From: an uncultured Eubacteriales bacterium | GTDB taxonomy: Bacteria > Bacillota > Clostridia > Christensenellales > Aristaeellaceae | Reading direction: 5' to 3' | Length of the DNA: 64,000 nucleotides | Assembly (NCBI GenBank): GCA_902793605.1 | Contig: CADBEB010000019.1 | Span: 38,506-102,505, forward strand | Shown: positions 50,075 to 58,799 of the stretch, in pieces | Position numbering within the stretch: the stretch's first letter is position 1 | How the letters are laid out: the number at the start of each line of letters is the position of its first letter | The notes under the pieces: generated by a model | The model's database searches: none | Told to the model about the DNA's origin: nothing | What the model saw: only the letters and a program-made list of their open reading frames with translations | Program-made: the position numbers and the translations under genes

Positions 50075-53000
50075 TCGATATGGTCAATGTCGTCTCCTCC
50101 AGCACGTCCAGCAGCACCCGCACCGTATCCAGGCTGGTAAAGATCGTTGCGTTGTTCTCCGTCGCGCACCGGCGGATCTGCAGGCCGTCGCTCTCGCTCT
50201 CCGGCTCGCCGATCTCCCGTGTGTTGATGATATAGGCCACATGACCCTGCCGGATGCTCTCCAGGATCTCGTTGGATCCCTGGCTGATCTTCAGCATCGC
50301 ATGGGTCCGGATGCCGTGCTCCTTCAGGAAGCGGGCCGTTCCCCGGGTCGCCTCGATGTTGAAGCCCAGGTTGTAGAAGCGGCGGATCAGGTCCAGCGCC
50401 TCGTTCTTGTCCCGGTCAGCGATCGTGGCCAGCACCGTTCCGTAGTTCTGCAGCCGGGTCCCGCCCGCCTGCAGGGCCTTGTACAGCGCGCGGTTCAGCT
50501 TGTCGTCGTAACCGATCGCCTCGCCCGTGGATTTCATCTCGGGACTCAGGTAGGCGTCCAGCCCTTTGATCTTGTTGAAGGAGAAGACAGGCACCTTCAC
50601 GTAGAAGCGCTTCTTCTCTTCCGGATACAGGTCGAAGTAACCCTGCTCTTTCAGGCTCTTGCCGAGGATGACCTCCGTAGCGATGTCCGCCAGGGAGTAA
50701 CCGGTCGCCTTGCTTAGGAACGGCACCGTGCGGCTGGACCGCGGGTTCACCTCGATGATGTAGACGTTTTCGTTTTCATCCACGATGAACTGGATATTGT
50801 ACAGGCCGATGATCCCGATGCCCAGACCCAGCTTCTTCGCATACTGCAGGATGATGCCCTTCACCTTGTTGCTGATGGAGAAGGCCGGATAGACGGAGAT
50901 CGAGTCGCCGCTGTGGATGCCGGTACGCTCCACCAGTTCCATGATTCCGGGCACGAACACGTCCCGGCCGTCGCAGATGGCGTCCACCTCGACTTCTTTT
51001 CCGCGGATGTACTTGTCCACAAGCACCGGCTTGTCCGCGTCGATCTCCACGGCGGTCCGCAGGTAATGGCGCAGCTGTTCCTCATCCCCAACGATCTGCA
51101 TCGCCCGGCCGCCCAGCACAAAGCTCGGGCGCACCAGCACCGGGTAGCCGATCTCCTCCGCCGCCTTTACGCCGTCCTCGATCCGCGTCACCGCGCGGCC
51201 CTGGGGCTGGGGGATGTGGAGGTCCTCCAGGATCTTCTCGAAGCTGTCCCGGTTCTCCGCCCGCTCGATCGCCGCACAGTCGGTCCCGATGATCTTCACG
51301 CCGCGGTCCATCAGCGGCTGGGCCAGGTTGATCGCCGTCTGGCCGCCCAGGGAAGCGATCACGCCTTCCGGCTTCTCAAAGTCGATGATCGCCATCACAT
51401 CTTCAGGCGTCAGCGGCTCAAAGTACAGCTTGTCGGCCGTCGTATAGTCGGTGGAGACCGTCTCCGGGTTGTTGTTGATGATGATGGCCTCGTATCCGGC
51501 CCGGCGGATCGTCTGCACCGCGTGCACCGTGGAGTAGTCGAACTCTACGCCCTGGCCGATGCGGATCGGGCCGGCGCCCAGTACGACGATCTTCTTCTTG
51601 TCCGTCAGGATGCTGTCGTTTTTGTTGCTGTAGCTGGAGTAGAGGTAGGCGATGTACTTACCCGTGTGCAGGGTGTCCACCATCCGGAAGACCGGCGTAA
51701 TCCCGTTTTCCTTCCGCAGGGCGTAGATCTCCGTTTCCTTCCGATCCCACAGGATCCCGATCTCCTTGTCCCCGAAGCCCATCACCTTGGCTTCCTTCAG
51801 CAGGCTGACGTCGCCCGGCGCCGCCTTCAGGCGGACCTCCATCTCCGTGATCTTCTTCAGGGACTCGAGGAACAGCTCCGTGATCATGGTCTTCTCATGG
51901 ATGGAAGCGATATCCTCGCCCCGGCGCAGCAGTTCCGTCACCGCGTAGAGCGTGTCCGCCCGGAAGTCTTTAACGTATTCCCTCAATTCTTCTGTCGGCA
52001 TCGCGTTGAACTTCGCCAGCTGCAGGTGGCACACGCCGGTCTCAAGGCTCCGCACACTCTTGAGCATGCACTCCTCCAGCGTGCTGCCGATGCCCATGAC
52101 CTCGCCGGTCGCCTTCATCTGGGTGCCCAGCTGGTTGCTGGCCGAGGTGAACTTGTCGAAGGGGAAGCGCGGGAATTTCGCGACGATGTAGTCCAGGGAA
52201 GGCTCCATGGCCGCGTTGCCGCCGGCTACCGGGATCTCCTCCAGCGCCATGCCCAGGGCGATCTTTGCCGTCACGCGGGCAATGGGATAGCCGCTGGCCT
52301 TGCTGGCCAGGGCCGAGGAGCGGCTGACCCGGGGATTGACTTCGATCAGGTAGTATTTACTGCTGTTCGGATCCAGGGCAAACTGCACGTTGCAGCCGCC
52401 GGCGATCTTCAGCTCCCGGATGATCTTGATCGCGCTGTCGTTGAGCATCTTCAGGTCTGCGTCGCTCAGACTCAGGATCGGAGCCACGACGACGCTGTCT
52501 CCGGTGTGCACGCCCACGGGATCCACGTTCTCCATACCGCAGATCGTGATTGCCTTGTCGTTGCAGTCCCGCATGACCTCGAACTCGATCTCCTTGTATC
52601 CGCGGACGCTCTTTTCGATCAACACCTGGTGCACCGGGCTCAGGCGGAAGGCGTTCGTGCCGATCTCAATCAGTTCTTCCTCGTTGTTCGCGAAGCCGCC
52701 GCCGGTGCCGCCCAGCGTGAACGCCGGCCGCAGTACCACCGGATAGCCGATCTCCAAGGCGGCCTTTTTCGCCTGCTCCAGGTCGTAGGTGATCTCGCTC
52801 GGAATCACAGGCTCGCCGATGGATTCGCACATCTCCTTGAACAGCTCGCGGTCCTCCGCCCGCTCGATGCTCTCGCTGCTGGTGCCCAGCAGTTCCACGC
52901 CGCACTCCTTCAGCACGCCCTTGCGCTCCAGCTGCATGGCCAGGTTCAGGCCCGTCTGGCCGCCGATGCCGGGCACGATAGCGTCCGGCCGCTCGTACCG

Positions 53001-53234
53001 CAGGATTTTCGCGATATATTCCAGCGTCAGCGGTTCCATGTAGACCTTGTCCGCGATCGCGGTATCCGTCATGATCGTCGCCGGGTTCGAGTTGCACAGC
53101 ACGACCTCGTACCCTTCCTCTTTCAGAGCGAGGACCGCCTGTGTTCCGGCGTAGTCAAACTCCGCCGCCTGCCCGATGACGATCGGACCGCTGCCGATGA
53201 TCAGTACCTTTTTGATGTCTGTCCGCTTTGCCAT
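50061..53234 (-). CDS. carB: Carbamoyl-phosphate synthase large subunit
   Basis: This 1057-residue protein has the duplicated ATP-grasp structure: VLIIGSGPIVIGQAAEFDYAG and the second copy VVLGAGPIRIGQGVEFDYS, with RPAFTLGGTGGG and RPSFVLGGRAM, and EVNPRVSRSSALASKATG-type loops in both halves. The C-terminal allosteric domain (ATRGTARFLKEHGI) follows. It makes carbamoyl phosphate from bicarbonate, ammonia and ATP; the glutaminase subunit CarA that normally feeds it is not encoded in this operon or window. The start at 53234 has AAGGAGG. Confidence 0.96.
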   Translation of the reverse strand: MAKRTDIKKVLIIGSGPIVIGQAAEFDYAGTQAVLALKEEGYEVVLCNSNPATIMTDTAIADKVYMEPLTLEYIAKILRYERPDAIVPGIGGQTGLNLAMQLERKGVLKECGVELLGTSSESIERAEDRELFKEMCESIGEPVIPSEITYDLEQAKKAALEIGYPVVLRPAFTLGGTGGGFANNEEELIEIGTNAFRLSPVHQVLIEKSVRGYKEIEFEVMRDCNDKAITICGMENVDPVGVHTGDSVVVAPILSLSDADLKMLNDSAIKIIRELKIAGGCNVQFALDPNSSKYYLIEVNPRVSRSSALASKASGYPIARVTAKIALGMALEEIPVAGGNAAMEPSLDYIVAKFPRFPFDKFTSASNQLGTQMKATGEVMGIGSTLEECMLKSVRSLETGVCHLQLAKFNAMPTEELREYVKDFRADTLYAVTELLRRGEDIASIHEKTMITELFLESLKKITEMEVRLKAAPGDVSLLKEAKVMGFGDKEIGILWDRKETEIYALRKENGITPVFRMVDTLHTGKYIAYLYSSYSNKNDSILTDKKKIVVLGAGPIRIGQGVEFDYSTVHAVQTIRRAGYEAIIINNNPETVSTDYTTADKLYFEPLTPEDVMAIIDFEKPEGVIASLGGQTAINLAQPLMDRGVKIIGTDCAAIERAENRDSFEKILEDLHIPQPQGRAVTRIEDGVKAAEEIGYPVLVRPSFVLGGRAMQIVGDEEQLRHYLRTAVEIDADKPVLVDKYIRGKEVEVDAICDGRDVFVPGIMELVERTGIHSGDSISVYPAFSISNKVKGIILQYAKKLGLGIGIIGLYNIQFIVDENENVYIIEVNPRSSRTVPFLSKATGYSLADIATEVILGKSLKEQGYFDLYPEEKKRFYVKVPVFSFNKIKGLDAYLSPEMKSTGEAIGYDDKLNRALYKALQAGGTRLQNYGTVLATIADRDKNEALDLIRRFYNLGFNIEATRGTARFLKEHGIRTHAMLKISQGSNEILESIRQGHVAYIINTREIGEPESESDGLQIRRCATENNATIFTSLDTVRVLLDVLEETTLTISTINS

Positions 53235-53247
53235 GCTCCTGCCTCCT

Positions 53248-54426
53248 TTATCTTTCAAAAACCGTTTTCCCGTCGTGCTGCGTCCTGACGCACCGGCCGT
53301 ATACCCGCCGGCCTGCGAAAGGCGTCGCTCTGCCTTTGGAAAGGAAGGTCTCCGGGTCGATCCCGTACTCCGCTTCCAGGTCCCACTCGCACCGGTCTCC
53401 TTCCCGCAGGGGGATGCCGAACCGTTCCCGCGGGCGGATCGCCATCAGCCCGATCAGCTGCTCCAGCGTCAGGATCCCGGTCTTCACCAGCCCGGTATAG
53501 AGCACCGGGAACGCGCACTCGAGCCCGACAACTCCGAATGCACTCCCTGCCAGGCCCCGGCTCTTCTCATCCGCGCTGTGCGGCGCGTGGTCCGTGGCGA
53601 TCATGTCGATCGTTCCATCCAGCAGGCCTTCCAGCAGTGCCTCCCGGTCTTCCTTCGCCCGCAGCGGCGGGTTCATCCGGAAGCGCCCGTCCTCCTGCAG
53701 GTCGTTTTCGTCCAGCAGCAGGTAGTGCGGTCCGGTTTCACAGGTCACGTCCACTCCGTCCCGCTTCGCCTGCCGAATGAGCTCCACGCTCTCCCGGCAG
53801 CTGATGTGGCATACGTGGTAGGCGCAGCCGGTCTCCTTCGCTAGCTTCAGGTCCCGGGCGATCGGCCCCCATTCGCTCTCGGAGCAGATCCCCCGGTGTC
53901 TGTGCGTCCGGGCATATGTCCCGTCGTGGATGTATCCGCCGTGCAGCAGCCGTTCATCCTCGCAGTGGGCTGCGATGATCTTCCCGAGCCTGCGGCAGCG
54001 TTCCATCAGGGAGCGCATCATGCTCTCCGACTGGACGCCCTTTCCGTCATCCGAGAAGGCGATCACCCGTAACGCCAGTTCCTCCAGCGCGGCGGCCTCC
54101 GTTCCCTTCTCCCCGACAGTCAGCGCCGCATAGGGGTAAACGTCGACGATCCCGCCGGCTGCCCGGATCAGGCGTTCTTCCTCTTCCAGGTGGGCGGCGC
54201 TGTCCGGCACCGGGTTCAGGTTCGGCATCGTGCAGACTGCCGTATACCCGCCCGCAGCCGCGGCGCGGCTCCCGGTTTCGATCGTCTCCTTATAAGAAAA
54301 ACCCGGCTCTCTGAAGTGCACATGCACATCACAGAAGCCGGGAAAAACGAACACTCCGTCCTCTTTCCGGATAATGCTCCCCTGGGTTGCTTTCACCGGG
54401 AACCGGGTCCCCTGTCTCACCGTCAT
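53248..54426 (-). CDS. pyrC: Dihydroorotase
   Basis: This 392-residue zinc amidohydrolase closes the dihydroorotate ring. VFPGFCDVHVHFREPG has the first two His ligands, AAHCED and YHVCHIS the next, and MIATDHAPHSADEK the catalytic Asp. It is the long (type I) form. First structural gene of the operon, behind the attenuator; AAGGAGG precedes the ATG. Confidence 0.96.
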   Translation of the reverse strand: MTVRQGTRFPVKATQGSIIRKEDGVFVFPGFCDVHVHFREPGFSYKETIETGSRAAAAGGYTAVCTMPNLNPVPDSAAHLEEEERLIRAAGGIVDVYPYAALTVGEKGTEAAALEELALRVIAFSDDGKGVQSESMMRSLMERCRRLGKIIAAHCEDERLLHGGYIHDGTYARTHRHRGICSESEWGPIARDLKLAKETGCAYHVCHISCRESVELIRQAKRDGVDVTCETGPHYLLLDENDLQEDGRFRMNPPLRAKEDREALLEGLLDGTIDMIATDHAPHSADEKSRGLAGSAFGVVGLECAFPVLYTGLVKTGILTLEQLIGLMAIRPRERFGIPLREGDRCEWDLEAEYGIDPETFLSKGRATPFAGRRVYGRCVRTQHDGKTVFER

Positions 54427-54439
54427 TCCACAACCCTCC

Positions 54440-54517
54440 TTACCCCAATAAAAAGCTCTGCCGGAGATCGGCAGAGCTCGGATCGCATGAATGCAGCGCC
54501 TGCCGCGCCTGCGGCAT
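54440..54517 (-). CDS. Possible pyr leader peptide
   Basis: A 25-codon ORF (ATG 54517, TAA 54440) begins MPQARQALHSCDPSS and runs through the terminator hairpin, ending just at the pyrC ribosome-binding site. AAGG lies close before the ATG. In E. coli pyrBI a similar leader couples translation to attenuation; here that is only a proposal. Confidence 0.4.
   Translation of the reverse strand: MPQARQALHSCDPSSADLRQSFLLG
54450..54478 (-). terminator. Attenuator terminator before pyrC
   Basis: AGCTCTGCCG (54454-54463 / 54469-54478) forms a 10-bp stem with a 5-nt loop, followed by TTTTATT on the minus strand, between the promoter and the first gene. Upstream CGGCAG in the leader can pair with CTGCCG of the stem as an antiterminator. 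Confidence 0.88.
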
Positions 54518-54576
54518 ACGCCTTTCCGAATCTTGCCGATATCTCTGTATCGCCTTAAAGATCGGTACCGGTATAT

Positions 54577-54605
54577 CTTTTATCATACTGCCGGGGTCTT
54601 GTCAA
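54577..54605 (-). promoter_or_regulatory. Promoter of the pyr operon
   Basis: A perfect TTGACA (54600-54605), 17 nt, then TAAAAG (54577-54582), with TATGA just upstream of the -10 box. The leader to pyrC is about 145 nt. I do not see the PyrR-binding consensus in it. Confidence 0.75.
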
Positions 54606-54625
54606 GGGTCCGCCGGCTCTTTTTC

Positions 54626-55903
54626 TCAGCCCTTATTCTCCCCGTTTTCTTCCGCGGGCCGCGGGAGTTCCGGCGGGATTTCATCCGCCGGTTTCTCTTC
54701 GGCGGGTCCTTCCGCCGGCTTTTCCTGTGTTCCCTGTCCCGTCCGGGCGGCTTTCATCTCCATCCGCTTTTCCGGCGACATGGTCATCCATTCGTTGCTG
54801 ACTCCGTCGCCGCCTCCCTCGTCCTTCCGGCCGCGCACCCTGTCGATCACATTGCCGAAGCCCAGGGTCACTGCCTGCGCCATCAGCCGGTTGAACACCC
54901 GGCGCGCCTCCGGGTTCACTTCCTTCCGGTTGCCGACCATCGTCAACAGGCTCCTGAATTTTTCACCGGTCAGGTCGCTCATCCTCGTCGCCTTGGTGGT
55001 GTCCACCAGCCGGAACAGTACGTCCACGAAGTCCGCCCGCTGCTCGGGCGTGCTGTTCTGCAGCCAATTGTGCAGGGTGTCCCGCGTGACCTTCGCCGTC
55101 TGGTCCACGTCCGGCCGGGTCACAAACTGCGGCCCGTAGATCTGCCAGGTCATAGGGTCGTGCTGGCTGATTCCGCTGGCTGTGGAATGGACGACCGTAT
55201 ACGGCTCGTAGTAATCCATCAGCATGCCGATGATGCTCGTCTGGGGAACATAGGAGTGGATCCTTTCCCGGATCCGCCCGAACCCTTCGGTCTGGGACAT
55301 CTCCCGGTTCATGCCCGGTCCGTCGTAGGACCAGATGCTCTCGATCCGCTTCTGGATCTTTTTGGACACGCAGGCGGACGCGTAGACCGCCAGGTTCCCG
55401 CCCTTGCTGTGGCCGACGATCCGCAGCGGCCGGTCGGACAGCCCTGCCGCGCGGGTCAGGTAAAGGGTGGCGGCTTCCTGGGCCGGCACCCGGGTCTGGT
55501 AGGCCATGTTGAAGTCTTCCCGCCAGCCGACAATCGTATTGTCCGTTCCGCGGAACGCCACGCAGGTCGTTCCGTCCGGCAGGTCCAGGCACATCGCCGA
55601 AAACTGCATTTCGATCTCCGGATCCGTCAGCGCGATCGCGTGGTGCATCCGGGTTTCACTGAAGCGGGCGCTCTCTGCCATCTTCTGAAAGACGGCTTTC
55701 CGTCCGGCAAAGCTGTTGCTGGTTCCTTCCTGCAGCGCGTCGATCCGGTTCAGTTCCTCCAGTGTCCATCCCTTTGTATTCTGTCCCCCGTGGAAATCCA
55801 GATAGCTGAACTGTGCGCAGATCAGTCCGTCAACGCCGCCCCACGGGACGACCGAAAGAGGGATATCCCCGCGCCAGACCAGGTAATCCAGCATGTTCGC
55901 CAT
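54626..55903 (-). CDS. DUF2974-like lipase-fold protein
   Basis: This 425-residue protein starts NMLDYLVWRGDIPL and contains VAFRGTDNTIVGWREDFNMA and the nucleophile elbow IVGHSKGGNLAVYAS, the marks of Mbeg1-like/DUF2974 alpha/beta-hydrolases. There is no signal peptide. The last 60 residues are Pro/Glu-rich and disordered. Substrate unknown; such proteins are common in gut Clostridia. It follows ftsK by 3 nt, so the two are cotranscribed. Confidence 0.82.
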   Translation of the reverse strand: MANMLDYLVWRGDIPLSVVPWGGVDGLICAQFSYLDFHGGQNTKGWTLEELNRIDALQEGTSNSFAGRKAVFQKMAESARFSETRMHHAIALTDPEIEMQFSAMCLDLPDGTTCVAFRGTDNTIVGWREDFNMAYQTRVPAQEAATLYLTRAAGLSDRPLRIVGHSKGGNLAVYASACVSKKIQKRIESIWSYDGPGMNREMSQTEGFGRIRERIHSYVPQTSIIGMLMDYYEPYTVVHSTASGISQHDPMTWQIYGPQFVTRPDVDQTAKVTRDTLHNWLQNSTPEQRADFVDVLFRLVDTTKATRMSDLTGEKFRSLLTMVGNRKEVNPEARRVFNRLMAQAVTLGFGNVIDRVRGRKDEGGGDGVSNEWMTMSPEKRMEMKAARTGQGTQEKPAEGPAEEKPADEIPPELPRPAEENGENKG

Positions 55904-55906
55904 GGT

Positions 55907-58780
55907 TTATGCCATCCCTTCCGTGGATTTCTTCATCTCTTCCCATTCTTCCCGGGTGATCAGGCACTTGCGGGGTTTGCTGCCGTCCTTGGCCGCCACG
56001 ATGCCCCGTTCCTCCATCTCGTCCGTCAGCCGTCCGGCCCGGGCATAGCCGATCTTCAGCCTGCGCTGCAGCGTGCTGGTGGAGATTTGTCCGTCGGCGA
56101 TGGCAAATTCGACCGCCTGCTCGAACAGGCCGCCGTCCCCGCCACTCATGTCGCTGCTGTTGATGATGATATCCGCACCGCCGCCCTCCGCGTTGCCGCT
56201 GGCAAGCTGATCCAGTTTCTCCATGATGTCCGGGTCGTACGTGCTCGGGTTGGCCTTGCGCACATGGTTCACGATGTTGTTGACTTCCTCGTCGCTCAGG
56301 AAGCAGCCCTGCACCCGCGTCGGGGCAAAAGAACCCGTCGGCAGGTAGAGCATATCGCCCCAGCCCAGCAGCTGCTCGGCGCCGTTGCGGTCGAGGATCG
56401 TGCGGCTGTCCACATAGCTTGCCGTCTTGAAGGCGATCCGGCTCGGGATGTTGGCCTTGATCAGGCCGGTGATCACGTCCACCGACGGCCGCTGCGTCGC
56501 CACGATCAGGTGGATGCCCGCCGCGCGCGCCAGCTGGGTCAGCCGGCAGATATATTCTTCCACGTCCTTCTTGCACACCATCATCAGGTCTGCAAGTTCG
56601 TCAATGATGATCACGATCCGGCTCATCGGCTTTTCCGTCGGCGCGATCACGCCGTTATAGCCTTCCAGGTTCCGTACCTTGCGCTCGGCAAACTTGTCGT
56701 AGCGCTCCATCATCTCCGCCACAGCCCAGGCCAGGGCGGCCGCCGCCTTATGCGGATCGTTCACCACCGGGATCAGCAGGTGCGGGATCCCGTTGTAGCA
56801 CTGGAGCTCTACCACCTTCGGGTCGATCAGGATCAGCTTCACCTCGTCCGGGCCGGCCCGGTACAGCAGGCTGTTGATGATCGCGTTGATACACACGGAT
56901 TTACCGCTCCCTGTCTGGCCGGCGATCAGCATGTGCGGCATTTTCGCCAGGTCACAAACGATGGGCGTGCCGGCGATATCCCGGCCCAGCGCGACCGTCA
57001 GCAGGGATTTGGCGTTCTGCATCTTGTCGCTCTGCAGCACTTCCCGCAGGGTCACGGTGGATACTTTCTGGTTCGGCACTTCGACGCCCACCAGGCTCTT
57101 ACCCGGGATCGGCGCCTCAATGCGCACCGAAGTGGCGCTCATGCCGTAGGCGATGTCTTTTTCCAGCTCGGATACCTTGTTGACCTTGGTGCCCGCCGCC
57201 AGCTCCATTTCGAACCGGGAGATCGCGGGGCCGTGGGTCACATGGACCACGCGCGCCTGAACCTTAAAGCTGGCCAGGGTTTCCTCCAGCTTGCGGGAAC
57301 GCAGTTCGTCCTCGGCGCTCGTGTCCCCGACTCCCTGCCGGGGCATGGCCAGGTCCGTGATCGGAGGATAATTGTAGGGCGTCGGCGTCCAGAGGTCGTC
57401 TTCCTCCGTGCGTACGTCTTCCGCCTTCGGCGGCAGTTTGAGCTTCGGCTTGTAAGCTTCCTCGCCGATCGTCTGCTGTACCTCCGGGATTACTGGTTTC
57501 GCGGGCGGCTGCTTCCCGTTCTTCTCCTCCGGTGGCCTGCGGAAGTCTGTTACCGGCAGTTCCTCTGCCGTAACGGGCGGCTTCGCCGGCGGAATCGGCT
57601 CCGGCGGTGCCGGCGGGGTCTCGGTCCGGACGGGCTGCGGCTCCGCCGCCGGTTTGCGTCTTGTCCGGGGCGTTTCGACGGCCGGCGCTTCGGTTTCCTC
57701 CGGTGTCCAGCGGGTCTGGGGCTGTGTGAGCTCCGCGCCGGTCGCCGTTCTGCGGGTCCTCCGCTCGCCGGCCTCCGCCGCCTGCTTCTCCGGCTGCTTC
57801 AGGGTCGTTCCGTCACTCAGCCCGTCGTATTCTGTCTTTTTACCCAATCCGAAGATCTTGCTCCGGTACGAATTCTCCGGTGCGTCGGTCTTTCCGTTCT
57901 TCTTTTTTCTGAAGATGCTGCTCTGGTGTTTTCCACTCGCGGAGACCAGCTGCCCGGTCGCCGCCAGATCCTGCCAGCCGCTCACGCCGCCGTCGTCCGT
58001 GCGGGACGGCACGCTCTGCTGCGGAACGTTCTGCGGCATCTGCTGCGGGACGTTCTGCATATACTGCTGTTGCTGCTGGATGATCCGCGCCTGCTGTTCC
58101 TGCCATGCCGCCTGCTGCATCGCCTGTTGCTGCTGCCAGGCCATCTGCTGCTGTTCGGCGCGCTCCCGTTCTGCCTGTTGCTGTTCCCGGCGCTTTCCGG
58201 CCTGCCCGGTCAGCAGGTCGCGGATGCGGGAAGGCGTCAGGTTCATCGCCATCAGGATGGCCATCACCGTCAGGATGAACACGATGGCCGTACCCAGCAC
58301 CGGCCCGAGGAATTTCCACAGCGGCCAGGCCAGGATTGTCCCGATGGCACCGCCGCCGGAAGCCCGCGCCATCCGCGCCGCGCTGTCCGCATAGACACCG
58401 CGGATCACTGCGCCCCAGTTGTCGCCGAACTGCTGCCTCAGGTAGTCCATGGCTCCGGTGATCATCATGAAGGTACAGATCCCGATGAAAGCAAGCAGGC
58501 CGAAGACCCACGGCAAAACCGGCGCCTTCTTCTGCGTGGACCAGATCACGAGGCCGCCGGCCCACAGGATGAGCACCGGCAGGATATAGGCAAGGATCCC
58601 GCACAGGCCGAAGCAGACCCTGCGCAGGCCCTCGAAGATGTTGCCCGTCATATTCAGTTCCACTGCCATGAAGATGATGGCGCCCAGCGCGATCAGGACC
58701 AGGCCGGCCATGTAGCGCAGTGCCATCGCGTCCGCCGAGTAGGCAGGCGCCTGTCTTCGTCCGCTCCCTTTCTGAGCCAT
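55907..58780 (-). CDS. ftsK: DNA translocase FtsK/SpoIIIE
   Basis: This 957-residue motor moves DNA through the division or sporulation septum. The N-terminus has about four helices (residues 20-190). A linker follows, first very Gln-rich with Met and Ala (about 195-265), then Pro/Glu-rich. The motor has the ATP site IAGQTGSGKSVCINAIINSL, Walker B LILIDPKVVEL, VIIIDELADLMMV and VATQRPSVDVITGLIKAN. The C-terminal winged-helix gamma domain (STSTLQRRLKIGYARAGRL) reads DNA orientation. The ATG at 58780 has GGAGG at 5 nt. Confidence 0.95.
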   Translation of the reverse strand: MAQKGSGRRQAPAYSADAMALRYMAGLVLIALGAIIFMAVELNMTGNIFEGLRRVCFGLCGILAYILPVLILWAGGLVIWSTQKKAPVLPWVFGLLAFIGICTFMMITGAMDYLRQQFGDNWGAVIRGVYADSAARMARASGGGAIGTILAWPLWKFLGPVLGTAIVFILTVMAILMAMNLTPSRIRDLLTGQAGKRREQQQAERERAEQQQMAWQQQQAMQQAAWQEQQARIIQQQQQYMQNVPQQMPQNVPQQSVPSRTDDGGVSGWQDLAATGQLVSASGKHQSSIFRKKKNGKTDAPENSYRSKIFGLGKKTEYDGLSDGTTLKQPEKQAAEAGERRTRRTATGAELTQPQTRWTPEETEAPAVETPRTRRKPAAEPQPVRTETPPAPPEPIPPAKPPVTAEELPVTDFRRPPEEKNGKQPPAKPVIPEVQQTIGEEAYKPKLKLPPKAEDVRTEEDDLWTPTPYNYPPITDLAMPRQGVGDTSAEDELRSRKLEETLASFKVQARVVHVTHGPAISRFEMELAAGTKVNKVSELEKDIAYGMSATSVRIEAPIPGKSLVGVEVPNQKVSTVTLREVLQSDKMQNAKSLLTVALGRDIAGTPIVCDLAKMPHMLIAGQTGSGKSVCINAIINSLLYRAGPDEVKLILIDPKVVELQCYNGIPHLLIPVVNDPHKAAAALAWAVAEMMERYDKFAERKVRNLEGYNGVIAPTEKPMSRIVIIIDELADLMMVCKKDVEEYICRLTQLARAAGIHLIVATQRPSVDVITGLIKANIPSRIAFKTASYVDSRTILDRNGAEQLLGWGDMLYLPTGSFAPTRVQGCFLSDEEVNNIVNHVRKANPSTYDPDIMEKLDQLASGNAEGGGADIIINSSDMSGGDGGLFEQAVEFAIADGQISTSTLQRRLKIGYARAGRLTDEMEERGIVAAKDGSKPRKCLITREEWEEMKKSTEGMA

Positions 58781-58799
58781 TCGTTCCTCCGCTTTCCTT

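Noticed and set aside
50913..53288. A 791-codon plus-strand frame
   Set aside because: It is a shadow of carB, which is unmistakable on the other strand.
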